Shown: piece by piece, positions 41,549 through 50,911 of the stretch
How positions within the stretch are numbered: position 1 is the stretch's first letter
Layout of the letters: every line of letters starts with the position of its first letter
Source of the DNA: Nonomuraea basaltis
Lineage (GTDB): Bacteria > Actinomycetota > Actinomycetes > Streptosporangiales > Streptosporangiaceae
NCBI RefSeq assembly: GCF_005893125.1
Contig: NZ_VCJS01000071.1
Span: forward strand, 1 to 57,806
DNA length: 57,806 bases
Direction of reading: 5' to 3'
The notes under the pieces: generated by a model
The model's database searches: none
Seen by the model: the letters and a program-made list of their open reading frames with translations, nothing else
What the model was told of the DNA's origin: nothing
Made by a program: the position numbers and the translations under genes

Positions 41549-42287
41549 ATCTCCCAGATTGGTACGCGAAGGGCCGGACGAAAAGAGCGAATCCCAAGAT
41601 CGGGCGATTTTTGCCTCCCCCTTCTGGGAGAGGAAGAACCATGACCAAAACGTTACGCTGCGCGGGTGTGGCGTTTCGGGCTGCGTGGCCGGATGGCGGT
41701 GTCGTACGTGCTGGTCACCGCCCCGCGTGCTGGTGGCCGGGGCGGCGATCGTGGCGACAGGCGACTTCCGGCCCAGGGCCGAGGTTTCTGGCGCCCTCCC
41801 AGGACCTGTTCTCGCTGAGTCCGCCGGCCGTGGGCAGGCGCCGGGCCGCCCCGGGGAGGCTGCGCGAGCGGCGAGCGTGGCCGCCAGGCTCGGCATGGGG
41901 CTGACGCTGATGCGCGAACGGGTGACGGAGACTCGACGAGGCCCTCTGGCACGATGCCCGGAGGCCGGCGGCTAGACTCGGCCGGCCGCCGGGTGAGAAC
42001 CTCCCCGCTTCGGGGGAGGGTCAGGTACGGCAGGCGCCGTTCGCCTGGGGCGAAGCCCAAGACATTCGAGCGAAATTTCGTTCATTTTCCGGTCTTGTTA
42101 AATTGCTCCCGGGATGTAACCTTTGATGGCGATTCATCCTACCATCGGTGGTCTAGGCCATCGCAGATGGCCCTGCCAGCAGGGACACTCTGGTTACTAG
42201 CCAGTAGAGATGCGTTTTCTACGGCTAGCGACCAGGATGGAAGGCGACCCAGACCAGACATCAGTCATTCTCGGAAGGCGAGACCCA
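41549..42287. other. 739-bp upstream region of aceE with a possible kinase relic
   Basis: No intact gene. A plus frame at about 41666-41720 reads VWRFGLRGRMAVSYVLVTA, typical of the N-terminus of actinobacterial sensor kinases, and after a frame change VLVAGAAIVATGD; the rest is lost, so this is probably a relic. A GC hairpin lies at 42001-42018. The AT-rich part 42060-42150 (GAAATTTCGTTC, TTGTTAAATTG) is where the aceE promoter is most likely. Confidence 0.4.
42001..42018. terminator. Hairpin upstream of aceE
   Basis: CTCCCC (42001-42006) pairs with GGGGAG (42013-42018) over a short CGCTTC-type loop. It may end transcripts from upstream or act as an attenuator; no U-run follows. Confidence 0.4.
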
Positions 42288-45035
42288 GTGGCTTCCGGAC
42301 GCCAGCGATTCTCGATCATCAGCGACGGCCTACCCAGCCAGCTGCCTGATGTCGACCCCAGTGAGACCAACGAGTGGCTCGAGTCTCTCGACAATGTCGT
42401 CAAGACCGAAGGCCGCACCCGGGCGCGTTACCTCATGCTGCGCATGCTGGAGCGGGCCCGCGAGCACCAGGTCGGCGTGCCGGGCCTGCGCAGCACCGAC
42501 TACATCAACACGATTCCGCCGGAGCGCGAGCCCTGGTTCCCGGGCGATGAGCACGTCGAGCGCCGCATCCGCGCCTACATCCGCTGGAACGCGGCCATCA
42601 TGGTGTCCAGGGCCAACGCCCGCACCAACGTGGGCGGCCACATCGCCACCTACGCCTCGGCCGCATCGCTCTACGAGGTGGGCTTCAACCACTTCTTCCG
42701 CGGCAAGGACCACGGCGAGTCGGGCGACCAGGTCTTCTTCCAGGGGCACGCCGCGCCGGGCATCTACGCCCGCGCCTTCCTCGAGGGCCGGCTCAACGAG
42801 GCCCAGCTCGACGCGTTCCGCCAGGAGCTGTCGCACGGCTTCCACGGCCTGCCCTCCTACCCGCATCCGCGGCTCATGCCCGATTTCTGGGAGTTCCCCA
42901 CGGTCTCCATGGGCCTGGGCCCCATCGGCGCGATCTACCAGGCGCGGTTCAACCGCTACCTGCTCAACCGCCAGATCAAGGACACCTCGCGCAGCCATGT
43001 CTGGGCGTTCCTGGGCGACGGCGAGATGGACGAGCCCGAGTCGCTCGGCGCGATCGGCCTGGCCTCCCGTGAGGAGCTCGACAACCTCACGTTCGTCATC
43101 AACTGCAACCTGCAGCGGCTCGACGGCCCGGTACGCGGCAACGGCAAGATCATCCAGGAGCTGGAGTCGTACTTCCGCGGCGCCGGCTGGAACGTGATCA
43201 AGGTCGTGTGGGGCCGCGACTGGGACCCGCTGCTCGCGGCCGACGTCGACGGCGTGCTGGTCAACCAGATGAACACCACGCCCGACGGCCAGTTCCAGAC
43301 CTACTCCGTCGAGTCGGGCGGCTACATCCGCGACAACTTCTTCGGCGGCGACCCGCGCCTGCGCAAGATGGTCGAGCACCTGACCGACGACGACATCCGC
43401 AAGCTGTCGCGCGGCGGCCACGACTATCGCAAGGTCTTCGCGGCGTTCAAGGCGGCCCGCGAGCACGTCGGCCAGCCGACCGTGATCCTCGCCCAGACCA
43501 TCAAGGGCTGGACGCTGGGCAAGGACTTCGAGGCGCGCAACGCCACGCACCAGATGAAGAAGCTCACCAAGGCCGAGCTCAAGGAGTTCCGCGACCGGCT
43601 CTACCTGCCGATCCCGGACTCGGCGCTCGATGGCGAGCTGCCCCCCTACTTCCACCCGGGCGAGAACGACCCCGAGATCCAGTACATGAAGGAGCGCCGC
43701 GCCGCGCTCGGCGGCGTGCTGCCCAAGCGGGTCCTGCGCGCCAAGCCGATCAAGCTGCCCGCCGACGAGGTCTACACCACGTTCGGCAAGGGCTCGGGCA
43801 AGCAGCAGGTGGCCACCACGATGGCGTTCGTGCGGGTGCTGAAGGACCTCATGCGCGACAAGGAGATCGGCCACCGGTTCGTGCCGATCATCCCCGACGA
43901 GGCCCGCACGTTCGGCCTGGACGCCATGTTCCCGACGGCCAAGATCTACTCGCCGCACGGCCAGACCTATGAGGCCGTCGACAGGGAGCTGCTGCTGTCG
44001 TACAAGGAGCACGTCCAGGGCCAGATCCTGCACGAGGGCATCACCGAGGCGGGCTCGATGGCCTCGGCGATCGCGGCGGGCACCACCTACGCCACGCACG
44101 GCGAGCACATGATCCCGATCTACATCTTCTACTCGATGTTCGGCTGGCAGCGCACCGGCGACCAGATGTGGCAGATGGCCGACCAGATGACCCGCGGCTT
44201 CCTGGTCGGCGCCACCGCGGGCCGCACCACGCTCAACGGCGAGGGCCTGCAGCACGAGGACGGCCACACGCCGCTCATCGCCTCGACCAACCCGGCCGCG
44301 GTCTCCTACGACCCGTCCTGGGCGTTCGAGGTCGCGCACATCGTCAAGGACGGCCTCAAGAGGATGTACGGCGACCAGCCGGAAGACATCTTCTACTACC
44401 TGACCGTCTACAACGAGCCCTACCTGCAGCCCGCCCAGCCCGCGAACCTCGACGTGCAGGGGCTGCTCAAGGGCCTGTACAAGTTCGCCGACGGGCCGCA
44501 GACCCAGGGCCCGAAGGCCAACATCCTGTCCTCTGGCGTGGCGGGCCCGTGGGCGATGGAGGCGCAGCGGCTGCTGGCCGAAGACTGGGGCGTGTCGGCC
44601 GACGTGTGGTCGGCCACGTCGTGGTCCGAGCTGCGCCGCGAGGCGCTGGCGTGCGAGGAGCACAACCTCCTCAACCCCGACGCCGAGCAGCGAGTCCCGT
44701 ACGTCACCCGGCTCCTCTCCCAGGCCCAGGGTCCGTTCGTGGCCGTCAGCGACTACATGAAGGCCGTCCAGGACCAGATCGCGCAGTGGGTGCCGGGCGA
44801 CTGGTCCTCGCTGGGCACCGACGGGTTCGGCCTGTCCGACACCCGCTCGGCGCTGCGCCGCCACTTCCACGTGGACGCGGCCTCGATCACGCTGGCGGTG
44901 CTGACCACGCTGGTCAAGCGCGGCGAGCTCGACGGCGAGGTGCTGCGCGAGGCCATCGCCCGCTACCACCTCAAGAACGGCGTCACCGAGGCAGGCGGCG
45001 CGGAGAGCAACGACACCCAGTCCATGGGCGTCTAG
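42288..45035 (+). CDS. aceE: Pyruvate dehydrogenase E1 component, homodimeric type
   Basis: A 915-residue enzyme from GTG 42288 (GGAAGG nine bases upstream; the frame is open to 42210). It decarboxylates pyruvate with thiamine diphosphate and passes the acetyl group to the E2 lipoyl domain. The ThDP-binding motif starts GDGEMDEPES near residue 243 and ends with the conserved NCNLQRLDGPVRGN; the pyrimidine-binding half has GITEAGSMASAIAAGT. Length and order match actinobacterial AceE (about 900). No E2 gene is adjacent, as is usual in this group. This strand has an equally long antisense frame, which is a codon-bias artefact. Confidence 0.96.
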   Translation: MASGRQRFSIISDGLPSQLPDVDPSETNEWLESLDNVVKTEGRTRARYLMLRMLERAREHQVGVPGLRSTDYINTIPPEREPWFPGDEHVERRIRAYIRWNAAIMVSRANARTNVGGHIATYASAASLYEVGFNHFFRGKDHGESGDQVFFQGHAAPGIYARAFLEGRLNEAQLDAFRQELSHGFHGLPSYPHPRLMPDFWEFPTVSMGLGPIGAIYQARFNRYLLNRQIKDTSRSHVWAFLGDGEMDEPESLGAIGLASREELDNLTFVINCNLQRLDGPVRGNGKIIQELESYFRGAGWNVIKVVWGRDWDPLLAADVDGVLVNQMNTTPDGQFQTYSVESGGYIRDNFFGGDPRLRKMVEHLTDDDIRKLSRGGHDYRKVFAAFKAAREHVGQPTVILAQTIKGWTLGKDFEARNATHQMKKLTKAELKEFRDRLYLPIPDSALDGELPPYFHPGENDPEIQYMKERRAALGGVLPKRVLRAKPIKLPADEVYTTFGKGSGKQQVATTMAFVRVLKDLMRDKEIGHRFVPIIPDEARTFGLDAMFPTAKIYSPHGQTYEAVDRELLLSYKEHVQGQILHEGITEAGSMASAIAAGTTYATHGEHMIPIYIFYSMFGWQRTGDQMWQMADQMTRGFLVGATAGRTTLNGEGLQHEDGHTPLIASTNPAAVSYDPSWAFEVAHIVKDGLKRMYGDQPEDIFYYLTVYNEPYLQPAQPANLDVQGLLKGLYKFADGPQTQGPKANILSSGVAGPWAMEAQRLLAEDWGVSADVWSATSWSELRREALACEEHNLLNPDAEQRVPYVTRLLSQAQGPFVAVSDYMKAVQDQIAQWVPGDWSSLGTDGFGLSDTRSALRRHFHVDAASITLAVLTTLVKRGELDGEVLREAIARYHLKNGVTEAGGAESNDTQSMGV

Positions 45036-45163
45036 CCCTCTCGATGCACGCGCCGGGTGAGGCGGCACGACCGGAGCGGTACGTGCCGCCTCACCCGGAT
45101 TTAGTGCGGAGCCACGTATTGTGGGCACTACTTCCCCCCGAGAGACGAGGGGAAGTTTGTGCT

Positions 45164-46666
45164 ATGCGACGCGTCCTAGCCGCTGCGCTGCTCCTGGCGG
45201 CCGCGGGCTGCTCCACCGCACCCGCCCAGCCGGCTGCGCAGCAGGGAACCATTGCCGAGAACGAGCCGATCGACTGGGGCCCGTGCACCGATATCAAGCG
45301 CCCTGACGGCGAGCCGCCGGCCCGCCGGGACGCCTCCGTGCGGTGCGGGAAGCTCTCGGTGCCCCTGGACTACGCCCAGCCCAACGGGGAGAAGATCGAC
45401 CTGGCGCTCATCAAGCTGCCGGCCACCGGCAAGGGCCAGCGGCTCGGCTCGATGGTGTTCAACTTCGGCGGCCCCGGCGCCTCCGGCGTGGACACGCTCG
45501 ACCAGGCGGCCAAGGCGCTCACCAAGCTGCGGGCCCGCTACGACCTGATCAGCTTCGATCCGCGCGGCGTCGAGCGCAGCTCCGGGGTGCGCTGCGGCAA
45601 CAGCGCCCAAATGGACCGGTTCACGTCGCTGGACACGCTGCCGCCCAACGATGAGACGCACCGGGAGAGCCTGGCGGCCAACAAGGAGTTCGCCGCGCTC
45701 TGCCAGCAGAACTCGGGCAAGATCCTCCCGTACGTCGGCACCGTGAACGCCGCCCGCGACATGGACCGGATCCGCGCCGCCGTGGGCGACGCCAAGCTGA
45801 ACTACGTCGGTATGTCCTACGGCACCCAGCTCGGCGGCGTCTACGCCACCGAGTTCCCGAAGAACGTGGGCCGCATGGTGCTCGACGCGCCGCTGGATCC
45901 GACGGTGACGTTCGCGCAGCGGACGCTGGCCCAGACGCGCGGCTTCCAGAACGCGTACGAGAGCTTCCTCAAGGCGTGTGTCAAGGGCGGCTGCGCGGTC
46001 GGCAAGGACCAGGCCACGGCCAACACCAACGTCGAGAACCTGATGAACCAGCTCACCGCCCAGCCGCTGAAGGTCGGCACCCGCGAGCTCACGCAGGGGC
46101 TGGCCGCCACCGGCGTGGCCGCCGCGCTGTACTCGGAGATGACCTGGCCGTTCCTGGAGCAGGCGCTGGGCGACGCGCTCAAGGGCAGGGGCGACGCGCT
46201 GATGTACCTGGCCGACACCTACATCGGCCGCTCTCCGGACGGCACGTATTCGACGCAGATGACCAGTTTCCCGGCCATCACGTGCGTGGACACCGCCGAG
46301 CGGCCGACCGAGGCCGAGCTGCGGCGCACCGAGGAGGCGGCGCTCAAGATCTCGCCGCTGTTCGGCAGCGAGGGCTCGGGCGGGCTGTGCCGGGTGTGGC
46401 CCGTCAAGGGCAGCGACCAGGCGCGGCACGTGGACGCCACCGGGTCCGCGCCGATCGTGGTGGTGGGCGGCAGGGGCGACCCGGCCACGCCGTACGAGTG
46501 GGCGCCCAAGCTGACGGCCCAGCTCAAGACCGCCACGCTGGTCACGTACGAGGGCGAGGGGCACGGCGCGTACCTGTCGGGCAGCAAGTGCGTGCAGGAG
46601 CTCGTGGACGCGTATCTGCTCCAGGGCACGGTGCCGGAGAAGGGGGCCACCTGCCCGGCGGCCTAG
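45164..46666 (+). CDS. Lipoprotein alpha/beta hydrolase, SlpD/SlpE tripeptidyl-peptidase type
   Basis: A 500-residue exported hydrolase. The signal peptide ends in a lipobox LAAAGC, so Cys16 should carry the lipid anchor. The oxyanion motif FNFGGPGASGVD is near residue 105, the nucleophile GMSYGTQLGG near residue 213, and the C-terminal TAP-like domain supplies Asp in GGRGDPATP and His in EGHGAYLSG. The family cleaves tripeptides or esters at the cell surface. GAGGGGAAG precedes ATG 45164. It ends at a strong hairpin. Confidence 0.92.
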   Translation: MRRVLAAALLLAAAGCSTAPAQPAAQQGTIAENEPIDWGPCTDIKRPDGEPPARRDASVRCGKLSVPLDYAQPNGEKIDLALIKLPATGKGQRLGSMVFNFGGPGASGVDTLDQAAKALTKLRARYDLISFDPRGVERSSGVRCGNSAQMDRFTSLDTLPPNDETHRESLAANKEFAALCQQNSGKILPYVGTVNAARDMDRIRAAVGDAKLNYVGMSYGTQLGGVYATEFPKNVGRMVLDAPLDPTVTFAQRTLAQTRGFQNAYESFLKACVKGGCAVGKDQATANTNVENLMNQLTAQPLKVGTRELTQGLAATGVAAALYSEMTWPFLEQALGDALKGRGDALMYLADTYIGRSPDGTYSTQMTSFPAITCVDTAERPTEAELRRTEEAALKISPLFGSEGSGGLCRVWPVKGSDQARHVDATGSAPIVVVGGRGDPATPYEWAPKLTAQLKTATLVTYEGEGHGAYLSGSKCVQELVDAYLLQGTVPEKGATCPAA

Positions 46667-46686
46667 GCCGCTTTCTGAACAATGGG

Positions 46687-46731
46687 GCCCTGGACGCGCC
46701 GCCGCTCGGCGATCGGCGGCGTGTCCAGGGC
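46687..46731. terminator. Bidirectional hairpin between hydrolase and VOC gene
   Basis: GCCCTGGACGCGCCGCCG and CGGCGGCGTGTCCAGGGC form an 18-bp stem with a single mismatch (G/T) and a 9-base loop. It lies between convergent genes. Confidence 0.85.
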
Positions 46732-46831
46732 TATGGGTGAACCGCTCCTGGGAACCCTTGTTCCTTGGAGGCGGCCCGTCGCCTGCCGGGGTCGGCGGGG
46801 AAGTCGCTCTCCCCGGCCCGGCGACGGGGCA

Positions 46832-47191
46832 TCACCTGCTGTGGAAGACTCCGAAGACGCTGCCGGACGTGTCACGCAGATAGGCGAAGTCGGTGCCCCC
46901 GCCGCCGCCGACCACCTTCGTGATCACCTTGCCGCCGAGCGCCTCGCTCTTGGCGCAGGTCTCCTCGACGTCGGCCACGTGCACGTGGAAGATCGCGTGG
47001 TTGGGAAAGTCCCCCTTGGTGTTGAACAGCCCGCCCGCCGGCTGCTCGCCGCCCGGATAACCGATCATCCGGTAGTCGAGCGGACCGCTCTCATCCTTCG
47101 CGAACGTCCAGCCGAACAGCCCGCCGTAGAACGTCTGAGCGCCTTCGGGGTCGTCGGTCGCGACCTCGAACCAGGTCACCGTGTTGTCCAT
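46832..47191 (-). CDS. VOC (glyoxalase-fold) family protein
   Basis: A 119-residue protein with one beta-alpha-beta-beta-beta repeat pair: VTWFEVATDDPEGAQTFYGGLFGW at the start and FHVHVADVEETCAKSEALGGK, then YLRDTSGSVFGVF at the end. These proteins act as dioxygenases, glyoxalases or drug-binding proteins; the metal ligands are not clear. ATG 47191 is preferred because the domain starts at once. It is 77 bp after a WYL regulator on the same strand and may be controlled by it. Confidence 0.88.
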   Translation of the reverse strand: MDNTVTWFEVATDDPEGAQTFYGGLFGWTFAKDESGPLDYRMIGYPGGEQPAGGLFNTKGDFPNHAIFHVHVADVEETCAKSEALGGKVITKVVGGGGGTDFAYLRDTSGSVFGVFHSR

Positions 47192-47268
47192 CGTCGTCTC
47201 CTTACTTTCTCGAACAAGACAACGATCTAACGCGGAGGCGACAACCCTATGTCGGTGTTTTCGATTGA

Positions 47269-47997
47269 CTAATCGAGCACGGTGCCGTGCACGATCATCT
47301 CGGGCACGTCGGTGGCGAAGCCTTCGAGCGGCCGGTCGGGGCAGCGCTCGGCGGTGACGGTGGCGGCGGCGATGCGGTCGAGGCGGAAGACGCGCACGTC
47401 GTCGCGCAAGCGGCACCACGCCACGAGATACCAGAACCCGCCGCGCCCGCCCAGGAACACCCCCGGCTCGACGTCACGTGAGGTGAGCGCCCCCTTGGCG
47501 TCGGCGTAGTCCAGCCTGAGCACGCGGCGGCGCAGCAGCGCCTCCTCGATGGCCCGGGAGATGCCCTCGGCGCCGAGCGGCTGGATGTCGCCGCCCGGCT
47601 CGGGCGGCAGGTGGACGAGCTGCACCCGGCGGGCCAGCTCCCTGGCCAGTTCGCCCTCGGGGCCCGGCATGGCGGCGACCACCTTGCGTAAGGCGCTGCG
47701 CGCCTGCCGGCCGAATGGCTGGTCCCCGGCACGGCTGAGCGCAACCGCGATGGCCACCGCCTCGGCCGGGGTGAAGTTGAGCGGGGGAAGGGACATCTTC
47801 TTGTCGATGGCGTAGCCGCCCTTGCGGCCCGCCTCGGCATAGATCGGCACCCCCGACTCCTGCAGGGCGGTGATGTCGCGCTCGATCGTGCGCACGCTCA
47901 CCTCGAACCGCTTGGCCAGCTCCCGGGCGGAGCGGCAGCGGGGCGAGATGGCACGCAGGTTTTCGACGAGTGCGTAGAGCCGGTCGGTACGGTTCAC
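47269..47997 (-). CDS. WYL-domain transcriptional regulator
   Basis: A 242-residue DeoR/YafY-type regulator. Residues about 3-60 form an HTH_11 winged helix (RLYALVENLRAISPRCRSA, FEVSVRTIERDITALQESG). Residues about 130-225 are the WYL domain (GGFWYLVAWCRLRDDVRVFRLDRI). GTG 47997 (VNRTDRLYAL) is chosen; GTG/ATG codons up to 48027 are possible. Probable target is the VOC gene downstream. Confidence 0.88.
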   Translation of the reverse strand: MNRTDRLYALVENLRAISPRCRSARELAKRFEVSVRTIERDITALQESGVPIYAEAGRKGGYAIDKKMSLPPLNFTPAEAVAIAVALSRAGDQPFGRQARSALRKVVAAMPGPEGELARELARRVQLVHLPPEPGGDIQPLGAEGISRAIEEALLRRRVLRLDYADAKGALTSRDVEPGVFLGGRGGFWYLVAWCRLRDDVRVFRLDRIAAATVTAERCPDRPLEGFATDVPEMIVHGTVLD

Positions 47998-48217
47998 AGC
48001 CGTGACGCTACGCCGCGCCACCGACAATCGCGGAGCGCCCGGCAGCCCCGGGACACCCTCCTAACCGGGCCGCCACAGGGGTCTCACGCCTGCGGCCAGT
48101 GTCCCACCACAACCTGTGGCGCATCTCACACCGCCCTCGGGCCCGCCTGCCGCCGGGCGCGATGGGCCCCGCTTTCACACCGGGGCAAAACGATCGCGCC
48201 TTTCACCCGGCACCGGA

Positions 48218-49261
48218 TCAGAGCCCCTCTCGGTCGCCGCTCCCCCGAGTCCATTCGAGCAGCCGGTCCAGCGGCCAGGTGTTCACGACGCGCTCGGCCT
48301 CGATGCCGCACCTGGCGACCCGCTCGCACCCGTAGCGCTGCCAGTCGAGCTGCCCCGGCGCGTGCGCGTCGGAATTGATCGCGAACATGCACCCCATCTC
48401 GTACGCCAGCCGCATCAGCCGCTTCGGCGGGTCGAGCCGATCGGGCCGGGAGTTGACCTCGACCGCCACCCCGAACCGCCGGCAGGCCTCGAAGACCAGC
48501 TCGGCCTCGAACTCCGACTCCGGCCGCTTGACGCCCCGCTTGCCCCCGGCCTGCACGACCCGGCCGGTGCAGTGCCCGAGCACATCCACGAGCGGGTTGG
48601 CGACGGCGGTGACCAGCCGCCGGGTCATGTCCGCCTCGCCCATGCGCAGCTTGGAGTGCACGCTGGCCACCACCACGTCCAGCCGCTCCAGCAGCTCCTG
48701 ATTCTGGTCGAGCGAGCCGTCCAGGTTGATGTCCACCTCGATGCCGGTCAGGATCCGGAACGGCGCCAGCCGCTCGTTCAGCTTCTCCACCACCTCGAGC
48801 TGCCGTGCCAGCCGCTCGGCCGGCAAGCCCCTGGCGACGGTCAGGCGCGGCGAGTGGTCGGTCAGCGCCACGTACTCGTGCCCCAGCGAGATGGCCGCCT
48901 CGGCCATCTCCTCGATCGGCGAGCCGCCGTCCGACCAGTCCGAGTGGCTGTGCAGGTCGCCTTTCAGCGCGGTCCGCATCGCGGCGGTCTCCGCGTCGAG
49001 CTCGACCCCCGCGGTGGCCCTCATCCTGCGCAGGTACGTCGGAACCTGCCCGTCCAGGCTTTCGTTGACCACAAGAGCGGTGACCTTGCCGATCCCCGGC
49101 AGGTCGCCGAGTCCGCCGGTGCGGGCCAGCCGCTCGAGCTCGTCCCTGGGGAGGTCGGCGACGACCGCGGCGGCGCGGCGGAAGGCGCGCACTCGATAGG
49201 TGGGCTCACCGGCGCGCTCGAGCAGGAAGGCGATCTCGCGCAGCGCCTCAACCGGTTCCAT
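48218..49261 (-). CDS. PHP-domain protein with helix-hairpin-helix N-terminus (PolX-type without polymerase)
   Basis: A 347-residue protein. Residues 1-75 are an HhH region (AFRRAAAVVADLP, LPGIGKVTALVV) as in DNA polymerase X. Residues about 100-330 are the PHP phosphoesterase with GDLHSHSDWSDG, ALTDHS, IEVDIN, VASVHSKL, DVLGHCTGR, and NSDAHAP metal ligands. The central polymerase domain of bacterial PolX is absent, so only the HhH and PHP nuclease parts are expected, with a role in DNA repair or phosphoesterase activity. ATG 49261 matches the family start. It is divergent from the GSP-synthase cassette. Confidence 0.88.
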   Translation of the reverse strand: MEPVEALREIAFLLERAGEPTYRVRAFRRAAAVVADLPRDELERLARTGGLGDLPGIGKVTALVVNESLDGQVPTYLRRMRATAGVELDAETAAMRTALKGDLHSHSDWSDGGSPIEEMAEAAISLGHEYVALTDHSPRLTVARGLPAERLARQLEVVEKLNERLAPFRILTGIEVDINLDGSLDQNQELLERLDVVVASVHSKLRMGEADMTRRLVTAVANPLVDVLGHCTGRVVQAGGKRGVKRPESEFEAELVFEACRRFGVAVEVNSRPDRLDPPKRLMRLAYEMGCMFAINSDAHAPGQLDWQRYGCERVARCGIEAERVVNTWPLDRLLEWTRGSGDREGL

Positions 49262-49362
49262 ACGTCGTTCATACCCGAAGGAAGAACAACTGGCAGCGCG
49301 TCCCGATTGAACACCGACGCGGGCCACCGATAGTCTGATCGGCCCAGGAAAGCAGGAGCTAG

Positions 49363-49761
49363 ATGGCATCACCGGCGCAAAGAAACCACACGCCTCCACA
49401 GCCACCCCGCAAGTCGTCCAAGGCCATCCCGCTGACCATTCTCGGTGTCCTGTCGGTGATGCTCGTCGGCTACTGCGCCGCCGTTCAGGACGACGACGAG
49501 GTCACCGCGGACTGCGTCGTACAGCTCGAAGACGGCACCTACGAGGCCGTTGACGACGACTACTGCGAGGACGACAGCGGCACCCGCGTCTATTACGGCA
49601 GCTCGCGGGGGGCGTACATGTGGTATTACGGCGGCAGGAGGGTCGGCAACCGGATCCAGGGCGGCACCACGCTCCGCCCCTCCGACACGAACATCACCTC
49701 CCGCAACGGCAAGTCGATCCAGCGCGGCGGATTCGGCAGCAACTCGAGCAGCGGGAGCTGA
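49363..49761 (+). CDS. Small exported protein resembling YjfM/YgiB (DUF1190-like)
   Basis: A 132-residue protein with one N-terminal membrane segment at about residues 22-40 (IPLTILGVLSVMLVGYCAA). The exported part has acidic Cys-containing sequence (CVVQLEDGTYEAV, DDDYCEDD), an aromatic/Gly section YMWYYGGRRVGNRIQGG and a C-terminal RGGFG motif with a Ser tail, the composition of DUF1190 proteins. Its place right before a GSP-synthase-like ligase and a DUF350 gene matches the E. coli yjfLMC / ygiBC arrangement. Assignment is mostly by context. Confidence 0.7.
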   Translation: MASPAQRNHTPPQPPRKSSKAIPLTILGVLSVMLVGYCAAVQDDDEVTADCVVQLEDGTYEAVDDDYCEDDSGTRVYYGSSRGAYMWYYGGRRVGNRIQGGTTLRPSDTNITSRNGKSIQRGGFGSNSSSGS

Positions 49762-49764
49762 CGC

Positions 49765-50910
49765 GTGCGCCGCGAACATGGCACTCCCAGGGACGGCTGG
49801 GAGAAGACGATCGAGAGCCAGGGTCTGGCCTACCACCACGCCGCCCACCCCGAGGGCCTGAGCAGGCCCTACTGGGACGAGTCCGTGCACTACGTCTTCT
49901 CGATGGACGAGGTCGAGGCGCTGGAGGCGCAGGTCGAGGAGCTCCACGGCATGTGCCTGCGCACCGTCGAGCACGTGGTCTCGACCGGGCGCTTCGCCGA
50001 CTTCGCCATCCCCGAGTGGGCGTGGGAGGAGGTGGCGCGCTCGTGGGAGCGCCGCGACCCCTACGTCTACGGCCGCTTCGACCTGCGCTACGACGGCACG
50101 GGCCCGGCCAGGCTGCTGGAGTACAACGCCGACACGCCGACCTCGCTGGTGGAGTCTTCGGTCGTGCAGTGGTTCTGGCTGCAGGACGTCCACCCCGGCG
50201 GCGACCAGTGGAACTCCGTCCACGAGCGGCTCATCGACCGCTGGCGCGAGCTTCGGCTGCCGCCCGGCCCCGTGCACTTCGCGTTCACCAACGCGGACCA
50301 GACCGGCGAGGAGGCGATGACGGTGGCATACCTGCAGGAGACCGCCGAGCAGGCGGGCCTGCAGACGATCGCCATCGCCATGGAGGACATCGGCTGGGAC
50401 TCTCTCAACCGGCGCTTCGTCGACGTCGAGGAGCAGGTGCTCCGCTCGGCGTTCAAGCTCTACCCCTGGGAGTGGATGCTGGCCGACGAGTTCGGCCGGC
50501 ACGCGGTGCGGCACGCCACCTGGATCGAGCCGCTGTGGAAGGCGCTGCTGTCGAACAAGGCGCTGCTGGCCATCCTGTGGGAGCTCTACCCCGGCCATCC
50601 CGCGCTGCTGCCCGCCTACCTGGACGGGCCGCGCGAGCTGACCTCCTACATCGCCAAGCCGCTGCTCGGCAGGGAGGGCGCCTCGATGCGCATCGTCACC
50701 CCGGAGGGCACCCAGGAGACGCCCGGCAGATACGGCAAGGAGGGCTACGTCTTCCAGGGCTTCGAAGCCCTGCCGGTGTTCGAGGGGCAGCGGCCGGTGC
50801 TCGGCGCCTGGGTGGTCGCCGACGAGGCCGCCGGGCTGGGCATCAGGGAGACGACCGGCCTCATCACCGACGACACCTCCTCCTTCGTCCCGCACCGCAT
50901 CGCCGACTGA
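49765..50910 (+). CDS. Glutathionylspermidine-synthase-like ATP-grasp ligase (YjfC/YgiC type)
   Basis: A 381-residue protein of GSP_synth family size without amidase domain. Motifs: RFDLRYDGTGPARLLEYNADTPTSL (ATP-grasp N part), FTNADQTGEEAMTVAYL, and in the C-terminus YIAKPLLGREGASMRIV and GAWVVADEAAGLGIRET, which carry the expected Lys and acidic ATP/Mg ligands. The reaction is probably amide bond formation with ATP. Actinomycetes normally lack glutathione, so the true substrate must differ. It is 3 bp after the YjfM-like gene and 1 bp before the DUF350 gene. Confidence 0.9.
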   Translation: MRREHGTPRDGWEKTIESQGLAYHHAAHPEGLSRPYWDESVHYVFSMDEVEALEAQVEELHGMCLRTVEHVVSTGRFADFAIPEWAWEEVARSWERRDPYVYGRFDLRYDGTGPARLLEYNADTPTSLVESSVVQWFWLQDVHPGGDQWNSVHERLIDRWRELRLPPGPVHFAFTNADQTGEEAMTVAYLQETAEQAGLQTIAIAMEDIGWDSLNRRFVDVEEQVLRSAFKLYPWEWMLADEFGRHAVRHATWIEPLWKALLSNKALLAILWELYPGHPALLPAYLDGPRELTSYIAKPLLGREGASMRIVTPEGTQETPGRYGKEGYVFQGFEALPVFEGQRPVLGAWVVADEAAGLGIRETTGLITDDTSSFVPHRIAD

Positions 50911-50911
50911 C

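Noticed and set aside
42330..45128. 932-codon open frame antisense to aceE
   Set aside because: Mirror frame of a strongly GC3-biased gene; sequence is low-complexity V/L/R/G and no domain is seen.
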